From: Actinoplanes derwentensis | GTDB taxonomy: Bacteria; Actinomycetota; Actinomycetes; Mycobacteriales; Micromonosporaceae | Length of the DNA stretch: 64,000 nt | Direction of reading: 5' to 3' | Assembly (NCBI RefSeq): GCF_900104725.1 | Contig: NZ_LT629758.1 | Span: 5,408,501-5,472,500, forward strand | In this document: positions 33,410 to 44,918 of the stretch, one piece after another | How the letters are laid out: the number at the start of each line of letters is the position of its first letter | How positions within the stretch are numbered: position 1 is the stretch's first letter | Translations under genes and position numbers: made by a program | The notes under the pieces: generated by a model | Told to the model about the DNA's origin: nothing | The model's input: the letters and a program-made list of their open reading frames with translations, nothing else | Database searches by the model: none

Positions 33410-34231
33410 ATGATGGGTCCGTCGCACGCGCTCTCGGGGGCAGCCGCCTGGCTGGCCGGCAGTTGGGCGCTCGATCAGTTCGCCAGTGTGAGTCAGTCAC
33501 CGCTGGAGGTGGCTGTCGGCACGGCGATCTGCGCCGGTGGCGCGCTCCTGCCCGACCTCGACATGTCCGGCAAGGTGACGAAGAACCAGGGTGGCGCGAC
33601 CGTCGCCCGGACGTTCGGGGTCGCGTCACTGTTCGTGGCCGAGGTGGTGGAGAAGTTCTCCCTCGGCGTCTACACGGCCACCAAGCTCAGCCGTGATCCG
33701 AGGCGTGACAACGGGCACCGCACTTTCACGCATACGCTGCCGTTCTGCGGTCTTCTCGGCTGGGGCACCACCGCCCTCGCCGACCATTACGGCCAGTGGG
33801 CGGTCGTCGGCATCGTCTTCTTCATGGCCGGTCTGGCGCTGCGTGGCCTGTTCGACAAGTGGGCGGAGCGGGCCGGCTGGGTGATCGTGACGCTGGCGTC
33901 GGCGGTGATCGCCTGGTTCACCGCCGCCAACCTGCCCGGTGACCGCGGTTATCCGCTGCTGGGCATGGCCGTCGGGGTCGGCTGTTTCGTGCACATCCTC
34001 GGCGACATGATCACCAAGAACGGGGTGCCGATCCTCTGGCCGCTCCCGATCAGACGCCGGATGTGGATGATGGTCGGCATCCCGAACAGCATGGCCGTGA
34101 AGGTCGGCGGCAAGGTCGAGGTCGTCGTGCTGCGCACCGTCTTCACGGTGATCTCGTTGCTCTCGATCGCCGGGCTGTTCATCCCGAGCATCCTGGAGAA
34201 ACTCAACCTGGACGTGTGGGCCAGCAAATAA
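33410..34231 (+). CDS. YdjM-like membrane-bound metal-dependent hydrolase
   Basis: 273 residues, start at ATG 33410 (or 33413) after GGGAGGG. It belongs to the PF04307 family: the MGPSHALSGAAAW opening with its conserved histidine, the GALLPDLDMSG metal-site aspartates near 50, the NGHRTFTHTLPF histidines near 104-112, and HILGDMITKNGVPILWP near 200. At least five membrane helices are visible. In E. coli YdjM is SOS-controlled; I see no LexA box here. The enzymatic substrate is unknown. Confidence 0.9.
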   Translation: MMGPSHALSGAAAWLAGSWALDQFASVSQSPLEVAVGTAICAGGALLPDLDMSGKVTKNQGGATVARTFGVASLFVAEVVEKFSLGVYTATKLSRDPRRDNGHRTFTHTLPFCGLLGWGTTALADHYGQWAVVGIVFFMAGLALRGLFDKWAERAGWVIVTLASAVIAWFTAANLPGDRGYPLLGMAVGVGCFVHILGDMITKNGVPILWPLPIRRRMWMMVGIPNSMAVKVGGKVEVVVLRTVFTVISLLSIAGLFIPSILEKLNLDVWASK

Positions 34232-34265
34232 CCGACGGCAGCTGCCCGTGGGCGGCTGCCGTCGG
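34232..34265. terminator. Bidirectional terminator hairpin between ydjM-like gene and metH
   Basis: An 11-bp perfect stem, CCGACGGCAGC at 34232-34242 and GCTGCCGTCGG at 34255-34265, with a 12-base loop. It starts directly after the stop of the rightward gene and ends six bases before the stop of metH on the other strand. No T-run follows, as is usual in Actinobacteria. Confidence 0.8.
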
Positions 34266-34271
34266 TGCCGC

Positions 34272-37901
<3,630 letters not shown>

Positions 37902-37993
37902 CAGAACACCTCCGAAAGATCGGAGGCGCCCTTGTCTCGGGTGGATCACCGGTCGAGCGTGACGGGTGGCCCGCTGCAGCGCCTCTCGGCCGG
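37902..37993 (-). promoter_or_regulatory. S-adenosylhomocysteine (SAH) riboswitch with ribosome-site switch, upstream of metH
   Basis: Read on the minus strand, the leader shows GGCCGAG (37991-37985), then GAGGCGCTGC. A small hairpin CGGG/CCCG (37973-37963) follows, then the segment CACGCTCGACC and finally AAGGGCGCCTC. GAGGCGC (37985-37979) pairs with GCGCCTC (37929-37923) as stem P1, and GGCCGAG can pair with CTCGACC (37957-37951) as the pseudoknot with one mismatch. This is the layout of the SAH riboswitch family, known upstream of metH and ahcY. Immediately after it CCTCCGA (37926-37920) pairs with TCGGAGG (37915-37909), which is the metH ribosome site. The P1 3' strand and this anti-ribosome-site strand share CCTC, so SAH binding should free the ribosome site and switch translation on. 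Confidence 0.78.
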
Positions 37994-38015
37994 ACCATCA
38001 ACGATACCCACCTTT

Positions 38016-39656
38016 TCACTTGGCGTCGGCGTAGGCACCAACCACTGAGACGTCCAGCGGAAATCGCACCGTGGTGGCACCGAACAGCAGCCGGCCCGCC
38101 GATAGCGCGCTCTCCTGAACCGCCGCCACCACGGACTCGGCCTGCTCAGCCGGACAGTGCACGACCACCTCATCGTGCACGAACAGGACGAGTTCGGCGG
38201 GAGTGCCCTGCAGCGCGGTCCGCAGGGTGGCGAGCAGGACCAGCGCCCACTCGGCGGCTGTGGCCTGGATCACGAAGTTGCGGGTGAAGCGGCCCCGGGC
38301 CCGGCCGGGCGGCGGCGCGACCTCGTCCGGCGGGTCCAGCCCCGCGTCGCGCAGAGCCGACGCCGACGGCGGGCAGGTGCGGCCCAGCCAGGACCGGACC
38401 AGCCCACCCGCCTCACCGGTCCGGGCGGCGGCCTCGACGTATTCGAACGCGGTCGGGTAGTGCCGCCGGAGCACCGCGAGGGCCGGGGCAGCGTCCCCGC
38501 CGGTCTGCCCGTACATCGCGCTGATCAGTGAGATCTTCGCCTTGCCACGGTCGCCGCCGAACGAGTCGGTGGCCAGCGCCGCGTAGAGGTCGCCCTCGGC
38601 GGCGGCGCGGGCCAGGCGGGCGTCGCCGGAGACCGCGGCCAGCACCCGCGGCTCCAGCTGACCGGCGTCGGCGACCACGAACCGCCAGCCCGGATCGGCG
38701 ATCACCCCCCGGCGCACCACTTTCGGCACCTGCAGGGCCCCGCCGCCACGGGCGGCCCAGCGGCCGGAGACGACACCGCCCGGCACGTACTCCGGGCGGA
38801 AGCGGCCGTCGCGCACCCAGGCGTCGCACCAGGCCCAGCCGTGCGCCGTCCAGATCCGGTAGAGCTCCTTGAACTCCAGCAGCGGCGCCACCGCCGGATG
38901 GTCCACCTGCTGGAGCACCCAGCGCCGGGTGTTCGGCACGTCGATGCCGGCCTTGTGGAAGGCCCGGATCACCTCGGCCGGCGAGTCCGGGTGCAGGCCA
39001 CGGGTGCCGAACGCGGCGTTGACCTCGGCCGTCAGCTCGGCCAGCCGGCGGGGTGGCCCGACCGGCTGCGGCGCGCCGAGCAGCTCACGCAGCAGCTCGT
39101 CGTGCACGTCGGCACGCCAGGGCAGCCCGGCCCGGCCCATCTCCACGGCGATCAGCGCCCCCGCCGACTCGGCCGCCACGAGCATCCGGAACCGCCCGGC
39201 CGACTCGACCGCGGCGATCCGGCGAGCCTGGTCCTCGTACACCGCGATCAGGTCGTCGATCCCGACCGAGTCGCCCTGGACCGACTCGAAGAGCGCACCC
39301 TGCGCGAATCCCGGCGGCTCGGCCTCCGGCCGCAGCCGGTCCGGCGGAACCGGAAGCCCGCGCAGGCGGGCCAGCGCCGCGGCCACCCCGCGTGGCTCAC
39401 CCCAGCGCCCGGCATGACCGGACAGCAGCGCCTCGGTCAGCTCCAGATCGTGACAGCGGGCGACCCGGACGCCGGCCCGCAGCAGCGCCGGATAGATGCC
39501 GGCGGTGCTGCTCCAGACCCAGCGAGGCTGGTCCGAGTCCTCCCGGTCGCGGACCGCGGCGGGCAGATCAGCGACGTGCCGCGGCCGGACACCCCCGGAG
39601 AGTTCAGCGAGGGTGCCGCCGCGGCCGTCCGGATCGAGTACCGCAGCCACCAACAT
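38016..39656 (-). CDS. PolA-like DNA polymerase (bifunctional 3'-5' exonuclease/polymerase family)
   Basis: 546 residues, much shorter than PolA because it lacks the 5' nuclease. The polymerase half has motif A (VVADAGQLEPRVLA, with D and E), motif B (GKAKISLISAMYGQTGG) and motif C (LVLFVHDEVVVHCP). A TrxA-like helical part lies around 230-300. The N-terminal 180 residues correspond to the exonuclease-like domain, but I cannot find its usual acidic DxE motif, so proofreading is doubtful. Actinobacteria commonly carry this second A-family polymerase, with an uncertain repair role. It lies upstream of the metH leader on the same strand. Confidence 0.88.
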   Translation of the reverse strand: MLVAAVLDPDGRGGTLAELSGGVRPRHVADLPAAVRDREDSDQPRWVWSSTAGIYPALLRAGVRVARCHDLELTEALLSGHAGRWGEPRGVAAALARLRGLPVPPDRLRPEAEPPGFAQGALFESVQGDSVGIDDLIAVYEDQARRIAAVESAGRFRMLVAAESAGALIAVEMGRAGLPWRADVHDELLRELLGAPQPVGPPRRLAELTAEVNAAFGTRGLHPDSPAEVIRAFHKAGIDVPNTRRWVLQQVDHPAVAPLLEFKELYRIWTAHGWAWCDAWVRDGRFRPEYVPGGVVSGRWAARGGGALQVPKVVRRGVIADPGWRFVVADAGQLEPRVLAAVSGDARLARAAAEGDLYAALATDSFGGDRGKAKISLISAMYGQTGGDAAPALAVLRRHYPTAFEYVEAAARTGEAGGLVRSWLGRTCPPSASALRDAGLDPPDEVAPPPGRARGRFTRNFVIQATAAEWALVLLATLRTALQGTPAELVLFVHDEVVVHCPAEQAESVVAAVQESALSAGRLLFGATTVRFPLDVSVVGAYADAK

Positions 39657-39750
39657 CCGGTCATTCTCACCCAGGGGTACGACACTTCTTCATTCAATGA
39701 AGCCCGAGAGCCCAGACGGTCGTCAGCGACCGAAGGGGCTCATCACCGTC

Positions 39751-40653
39751 TTACTTGACCGCCCCGGCGGTGAGGCCGGCCTGGATCTGGCGCTGGAAGA
39801 CGGCGTAGACGGCGATCATCGGGATGATGCTCAGCGTCAGGGCGGCGAACAGCGTCGACCATTCGGCGTGGTAGCCGGCCTGGGTGGAGATGTTGGCGAT
39901 GCCCTGGGTGAGGACCCACTTCTGGTCGGCGCCCTGGCCCTGCATGATCACCAGCGGCAGCAGGTACTGGTTCCACTGGCCGACGATGTTGAAGATGGTG
40001 ATGCTGACCAGGCCGGACTTCGCCATCGGCATCATGATCTGGAAGAACTTGCGGGTGTGTGAGGCGCCGTCCATCGTCGCGGCCTCGTCGATCTCGTGTG
40101 GCAGCGTCTTGAAGAACGCCGCCAGGAAGAAGATCGTGAACGGCAGGCTGTACGCGATGTAGACCATGATCAGGCCGTGGTACGAGTTCAGCAGCCCCAT
40201 GTTCTTGAGGATGTGGAACAGCGGGCCGAGGGCCATGAACGTGGGGAACGCCAGCCCGGACACGAACAGATAGTAGACCGCCCGGTTGCCGAAGAAGGTG
40301 TAACGGGCCAGCACGTAGGCCGCCATCGACCCGAACAGCATGGTCCCGGCGGTGCTGATCAGCACCACGAAGACGCTGTTGAGGAAGTAGCGCCCGATGT
40401 GTGCCTGGTCCCACGCGGAGAAGTAGGTCTCCAGCGAGAACGTGGCCGGCAGGGCGAACGGCTCGCCCAGGAAGATCTCGGTGTTGCTCTTGAAGGAGGC
40501 CAGCACCACCCAGATCAGCGGCCCGGCGGTCACCAGCGCCCAGGCGACCAGGGCGAGGTGGGCGAGACCGTTGAAGGCCCGTACCTCCCGGTGGGTCTTC
40601 TCCCGCGGAGCGCCGGTCTGGACCGGGGCGGCCATGGTCGTCACGTTGCTCAT
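39751..40653 (-). CDS. ngcG: Sugar ABC transporter permease, NgcG-like
   Basis: A 300-residue MalG-type permease with six membrane helices. The EAA loop is EIDEAATMDGASHTRKFFQI near 200, where it docks the ATPase. Start ATG 40653 is 11 bases after the partner permease. The open frame continues upstream to 41397 on the same strand but that part is a shadow of the partner gene. It is the last gene of the importer and works with NgcF- and NgcE-like proteins; the ATPase (MsiK in streptomycetes) must be encoded elsewhere. Confidence 0.88.
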   Translation of the reverse strand: MSNVTTMAAPVQTGAPREKTHREVRAFNGLAHLALVAWALVTAGPLIWVVLASFKSNTEIFLGEPFALPATFSLETYFSAWDQAHIGRYFLNSVFVVLISTAGTMLFGSMAAYVLARYTFFGNRAVYYLFVSGLAFPTFMALGPLFHILKNMGLLNSYHGLIMVYIAYSLPFTIFFLAAFFKTLPHEIDEAATMDGASHTRKFFQIMMPMAKSGLVSITIFNIVGQWNQYLLPLVIMQGQGADQKWVLTQGIANISTQAGYHAEWSTLFAALTLSIIPMIAVYAVFQRQIQAGLTAGAVK

Positions 40654-40664
40654 GGCAGCGCCTC

Positions 40665-41564
40665 TCAGACGGCTTCGCGGCGCGTGACCCGCAGGGTCAG
40701 CGCGGCGAAGGTCAGGGTCAGGAAGAACAGCACCACGCCGAGTGCGGAGGCGTAGCCGACCTGGGAGTACTCGAAGGTGTTGCGGTAGATCATCATGGCC
40801 AGCACCGAGGTCGCCCCGTCGGGTCCGCCGCGGTCCACCGTCATGATGTTGATCAGGGCGAAGCAGTCGAACGCGGCGATGCCCAGGTACACCCAGGCGA
40901 CCTGGAGGGTGTTCCAGAGCAGCGGCAGGGTGATCCGGAAGAACAGGGTCGTCCGGGTGGCGCCGTCGAGTGCGGCCGCCTCGTAGATGTCGTGTTCGAT
41001 CGAGCCCATCGCGGCCGAGAAGAGCACCACGTAGAAGCCGACCGCCTGCCAGACCACGACGACGACGATGCAGGTCAGCGCCCAGCGGTCGTCGGCCATG
41101 AACAGCCACGGCGACCAGGAGTCCGGGAACAGGCCGTTGAGCATGCCGCTCTTGTCCGAGGAGAACACCCGGCCGAAGATCACCGCGACGATGGCGAGGG
41201 CCATCAGTTGCGGGAAGAAGAAGATCACCCGGTAGACCTTGGAGCCCAGGACGCCCTGGGTGGTGCCGCCCTTGGAGCCGCCGCCGACGTTGAGCAGGAA
41301 CGCGAAGAACAGCGCCAGCGCGATCGTCGCGATCGGCACCAGGAGCAGCAGGAAACCGTTGTGACGCAGCGATTTCCAGAACAGGTCGTCGTCCCACAGT
41401 TTCACGAAGTTGTCGAAGCCGACGTATTTGATGGCTCCGAAACCGGACCAGCTGGTGAAGGCCAGTTGGAAGGTCTGGACGTACGCCGCCACCACGAAGA
41501 CGGCGTAGAGCGCCACGGGCACGGCGAGGAAGCCGATGATGAAAGGGTACTTACCGTGCCTCAT
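40665..41564 (-). CDS. ngcF: Sugar ABC transporter permease, NgcF-like
   Basis: A 299-residue MalF-type permease with six predicted helices beginning at YPFIIGFLAVPVALYAVF. The EAA loop is DIYEAAALDGATRTTLFFRI near 190. It follows the binding-protein gene by 26 bases and is followed by the second permease after 11 bases. By operon position and the identity of the binding protein it is the first membrane subunit of an N-acetylglucosamine/chitobiose-type importer. Specificity is inferred from the neighbour. Confidence 0.88.
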   Translation of the reverse strand: MRHGKYPFIIGFLAVPVALYAVFVVAAYVQTFQLAFTSWSGFGAIKYVGFDNFVKLWDDDLFWKSLRHNGFLLLLVPIATIALALFFAFLLNVGGGSKGGTTQGVLGSKVYRVIFFFPQLMALAIVAVIFGRVFSSDKSGMLNGLFPDSWSPWLFMADDRWALTCIVVVVVWQAVGFYVVLFSAAMGSIEHDIYEAAALDGATRTTLFFRITLPLLWNTLQVAWVYLGIAAFDCFALINIMTVDRGGPDGATSVLAMMIYRNTFEYSQVGYASALGVVLFFLTLTFAALTLRVTRREAV

Positions 41565-41590
41565 GGCGCTCTACCTAACTAACGGGACGA

Positions 41591-43024
41591 TCAGCTACGG
41601 GTCTGCTTCTGCACTGCGGAATCCTTGGCGAGCGCCTGGGAGGCGGCCTCCATCCGGTCGCAGAACTTCTGCGCGTCGCCGCCCTTGAACATCAGGTCGT
41701 TGATCGCGCTCAGCGACTCGTCGTTGAGCTTCTTGTACCAGGTGTCGAACAGGTAGCCCATGAAGACGTCCTTACCGGCCTTGTTGATCGCGTCGTTCGC
41801 GCTGGTCAGGCCGGGGGAGATCTCGATGCCGTCGGCAGCGCCGGCGACCACGGTCAGGGATTTGGTGAGCTTGGTGAACTCCAGGGCGGCCGCCTTGGAC
41901 AGCATGACCCGCAGGTACTCCATGCCGCCACGGGGGTTCTTGCCCTTGGACGAGGCGAAGTAGATCTCGCCCGCCGCGGCGTTCAGCGCGGTCGCCGGCA
42001 GCGCGTCCGAGGTGGTCACGCTCGGGTAGGCCGCCACCGCGTACTGGAAGCCGGGCGGGGTGTCCTTGGCCTGCTCGTTCTCCAGCCAGGAGCCACAGGG
42101 GTAGAAGGCGACCTTGTCCTGGTTCTGGCGCAGCTGGACCTCGGTGTGCTTGAGGCCGAGGAACGACTTGTCCAGGTACTTGTTGCCGACGTCGCCCCAG
42201 GCCTTGGCGGCCTCCAGGACGGCCGGGGCGGTCCAGGCACCCGGCTTGAGGTTGTCGATGTCCTTGAGGGCCTGCTCGCCACCGATCTTTCCGGCGCTGG
42301 TGAGCAGGGCTCGGACCATGTAGTACCCGGCGTTGGCACCGGCGTACCCGAAGGGAACGATGCCCTTGCCCTTGATCTGCTCCAGCAGGGCGGTGAACTC
42401 GGCCCAGGTGCCGGGCACGGTCCAGCTGTTCTTGTCGAACAGGGCCTTGTTGTACCAGAGGCCGAAGACCGTGTAGGCGTAGTTGACCGCGAACGGCTTG
42501 CCGCTGTAGCTGCCCTGCTCGATCGCGCCGGGGACCAGCGTCTCGGCGACGGTCTTGCCCTCGATGTCGAAGGACGGGGCGGCGAACAGGTCGGTGAGGT
42601 CCTGCGCCTGCCCGGCGGCGACGATGGCACCGAAGTCCATCATCTTCGCGCCGGAGTTGTTGATCATGTCGGGGGCGTCGCCGGCGTTGAGCCGGGGCTG
42701 GATGACCGTCCCGATCTCCTGGGTCGCCGAGTACTCGACCTTGGACTCCGGCCACTTCTTGGTGTAGATCGGAGTGTCCACGTCGGTGGCGTACTTGGTG
42801 CCCAGACCACCGTCGAAGATGACGATCTCGATCGGGGCCTTCGGGTCGATGCCGAGCGGGTTGTCCGCCGACTTCGTCCCGCTGGCCTGCTCGGCCGTCT
42901 CCTCGGAGCCCCCGCCGACACAGGCGCTCAGCATGCCCACCGCCGGGATGGCGGCCAGGCCGACCGCGCCCGCCCGGCGCAGCAGGCTACGACGGTCCAG
43001 CTCGGACTTAATGATTTCAGACAT
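41591..43024 (-). CDS. ngcE: N-acetylglucosamine/chitobiose-binding lipoprotein, NgcE-like
   Basis: 477 residues. The N-terminus has a twin-arginine-type signal (DRRSLLRRAGAVGLAA) and a lipobox LSAC near 35, so it should be an exported lipoprotein. The mature start NPLGIDPKAPIEIVIFDGG, the INNSGAKMMDF segment and the NYAYTVFGLWYN segment agree with what I remember of the actinobacterial NgcE family, which binds N-acetylglucosamine and chitobiose. A solute-binding domain of about 430 residues follows. The upstream permease belongs to a second importer in the same transcription unit. The exact ligand needs biochemical proof. Confidence 0.83.
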   Translation of the reverse strand: MSEIIKSELDRRSLLRRAGAVGLAAIPAVGMLSACVGGGSEETAEQASGTKSADNPLGIDPKAPIEIVIFDGGLGTKYATDVDTPIYTKKWPESKVEYSATQEIGTVIQPRLNAGDAPDMINNSGAKMMDFGAIVAAGQAQDLTDLFAAPSFDIEGKTVAETLVPGAIEQGSYSGKPFAVNYAYTVFGLWYNKALFDKNSWTVPGTWAEFTALLEQIKGKGIVPFGYAGANAGYYMVRALLTSAGKIGGEQALKDIDNLKPGAWTAPAVLEAAKAWGDVGNKYLDKSFLGLKHTEVQLRQNQDKVAFYPCGSWLENEQAKDTPPGFQYAVAAYPSVTTSDALPATALNAAAGEIYFASSKGKNPRGGMEYLRVMLSKAAALEFTKLTKSLTVVAGAADGIEISPGLTSANDAINKAGKDVFMGYLFDTWYKKLNDESLSAINDLMFKGGDAQKFCDRMEAASQALAKDSAVQKQTRS

Positions 43025-43039
43025 CGATATCCCTTCGGG

Positions 43040-43897
43040 TCAACCCTTGACTGCGCCGGCCGTCAGACCGGTGGCGATATTGCGCTGGATGATCAGGAAG
43101 AACACCACCACGGGGATCGAGGTGATGATCGCACCGGCCATGAGAGGTCCCCAGGCGGTGCCGCGCTCGGTCTGGTTGTAGAGCAGCCAGGCCATCAGAT
43201 TCTGGTGGTTCGGGTCGTTCAGCGTGTTGATGATGATGAACTCGTTCCACGCCTGGATGAACCCGTAGACCGAGGTGGCGACCAGGCCGGGGCCGGTCAG
43301 CGGCAGGATGATGCGCCAGAACACCTGGGCCCGGGTGCAACCGTCGATCATGGCGGCCTCGTCCAGCTCCCGCGGGATGCCGGAGATGAAACCACGCAGG
43401 GTCCACACCGTGTACGGCAGCAGCAGAACCAGATACACCAGGGCCACACCGACCAGCGTGTTGGTCAGCTTCGCACCCTGCAACATGAGGAAGAGCGGAA
43501 TCAGCAGGGCCAGGAACGGCACCAGCTGTACGGCGAGTACGACCAGGATGATCGCCTTGCGCCCGTAGAAGGCGAACCGGGCGATCGCCAGCGCCGCGAG
43601 GAAGCCCACCACCAGGGCGGCCGCCACCGCCATCGCGGTGATCACCAGTCCGTTGAGCATGCTCGGCAGGAAATGCTCCTCGCCCAGGGCCGACCGGAAG
43701 TTGTCCAGGGTCGGGTTCTGCGGCCAGAACGTCGGCGTGAAGCTGCGTACCTCGCTGTCGGGTTTGAAAGCGGTGTTCAGCACCCAGTAGACCGGGAAGA
43801 TCATCACGAGGCCGAAGAGGATGCCGCCGGTGTTGGCGAAGATCGTGCCGATCCTGCTGCGTCCGACGGTGACGACACCGTCGTCGTGGCGGGCCAT
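43040..43897 (-). CDS. Sugar ABC transporter permease (MalG/DasC type)
   Basis: 285 residues, six helices, EAA loop ELDEAAMIDGCTRAQVFWRI near 190. ATG 43897 shares one base with the preceding TGA (TGATG), so translation is coupled to the partner permease. It completes the first importer, whose binding protein lies two genes upstream, and is followed 15 bases later by the ngcE-like gene. DasC is the closest named analogue by context, not by proof. Confidence 0.87.
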   Translation of the reverse strand: MARHDDGVVTVGRSRIGTIFANTGGILFGLVMIFPVYWVLNTAFKPDSEVRSFTPTFWPQNPTLDNFRSALGEEHFLPSMLNGLVITAMAVAAALVVGFLAALAIARFAFYGRKAIILVVLAVQLVPFLALLIPLFLMLQGAKLTNTLVGVALVYLVLLLPYTVWTLRGFISGIPRELDEAAMIDGCTRAQVFWRIILPLTGPGLVATSVYGFIQAWNEFIIINTLNDPNHQNLMAWLLYNQTERGTAWGPLMAGAIITSIPVVVFFLIIQRNIATGLTAGAVKG

Positions 43898-44862
43898 CAG
43901 TCCACCTCTCCGATCTTGAACATCTGGCGGATGTAGAACACCATCACGCCGAGCATCAGCAGCACGGTGATCACCGAGATCGCCGAGCCGTAGCTGTAGA
44001 GGGACCGACCGAACGCCTGCGTGTACGAGTAGGTCGCGAGGGTCTGGTACACCGGCTCCGGGTGGCTGTCACGCAGCGCCCAGTTCTGGGTGAACAGGCC
44101 GAAGTTCCAGATCACCGAGAGCGTGGTGACGATGGTGAGCAGCGGCTTCAGGATCGGCAGGGTGATGTTGCGCAGGGCCTGCCAGGCCGACGCGCCGTCC
44201 ACCGTGGCGGCTTCCAGCAACTCCTTCGGCACCTGGGTCAGCCCGGCGCTGAGCGAGATCGCCAGGAACGGGATACCGGCCCAGACCACCAGCGTGGTGA
44301 TCACCGCCCAGCCCTCCCACGGGTTGACGAACCAGCTGTGGTTCAGCCACTCGTCGCCGAAGACCTTGCTGAACAGGTAGTTCAGCACTCCGAAGTCGGA
44401 GTCGGTGAGCCAGCGGAAGGCCTGTGCCGCGACGAGCTGGGGCAGGGCCCAGACGAACATCATCGCGACCATCATGAAGATCCGCACCTTGGCGTGCACC
44501 CGGCGCATCAGCAGGGCGATGCCGAGACCGGCCGTCACCGACAGGGTGACCGACACGACCGTGAAGGCCGCGGTCCGGCCGACGATGCCCCAGAAGACCT
44601 CGTCGGTGAGGGCCTTCGCGTACTGGTCGAAGCCGGCCCACGGCGGGGTCGCGCCGGTGAACAGCTCCCGCAGCCGCATGTTCTGGAACGACAGCACGAT
44701 CATGCGGTACAGCGGGTAGCCCAGCATCGCGACCAGGATCACGAGCGTGGGCAGGGAGAGCAGCCAGGCCGTCCGGGCGTCGCGCTTTCGGCGCCCACTT
44801 GCGCGATCTTTCACCACGGGTGGCGCAGACGCCGGGGCGGGCCGGGAATCGACGGCTTGCAT
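43897..44862 (-). CDS. Sugar ABC transporter permease (MalF/DasB type)
   Basis: 321 residues from ATG 44862, which is six bases after GGAGG; the ATG three bases earlier is also possible. Six helices follow a basic cytoplasmic head (KDRASGRRKRDART). The EAA loop is ELLEAATVDGASAWQALRNI near 225. A strong hairpin lies between this gene and the binding-protein gene upstream. The frame upstream of 44862 covers the hairpin and is not coding. Confidence 0.87.
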   Translation of the reverse strand: MQAVDSRPAPASAPPVVKDRASGRRKRDARTAWLLSLPTLVILVAMLGYPLYRMIVLSFQNMRLRELFTGATPPWAGFDQYAKALTDEVFWGIVGRTAAFTVVSVTLSVTAGLGIALLMRRVHAKVRIFMMVAMMFVWALPQLVAAQAFRWLTDSDFGVLNYLFSKVFGDEWLNHSWFVNPWEGWAVITTLVVWAGIPFLAISLSAGLTQVPKELLEAATVDGASAWQALRNITLPILKPLLTIVTTLSVIWNFGLFTQNWALRDSHPEPVYQTLATYSYTQAFGRSLYSYGSAISVITVLLMLGVMVFYIRQMFKIGEVD

Positions 44863-44881
44863 CATGATCCTCCAGTGCGGT

Positions 44882-44909
44882 GTGCCGCCCTTTCGAGAAA
44901 GGGCGGCAC
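44882..44909 (-). terminator. Intercistronic hairpin behind the binding-protein gene
   Basis: A 13-bp perfect stem (GTGCCGCCCTTTC with GAAAGGGCGGCAC) around two central bases lies between the stop of the binding-protein gene (44919) and the start of the next permease. Such hairpins either attenuate transcription or protect the upstream mRNA, giving more binding protein than permease. Confidence 0.75.
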
Positions 44910-44918
44910 CCGGCGTCG

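Noticed and set aside
40654..41397. Upstream extension of the NgcG-like permease frame
   Set aside because: It overlaps the NgcF-like gene in another frame; the real start at 40653 is followed by normal permease sequence.
42146..43936. 596-codon plus-strand frame
   Set aside because: Antisense to the NgcE-like protein and permease; His/Asp/Gln/Arg-rich composition with no domain.
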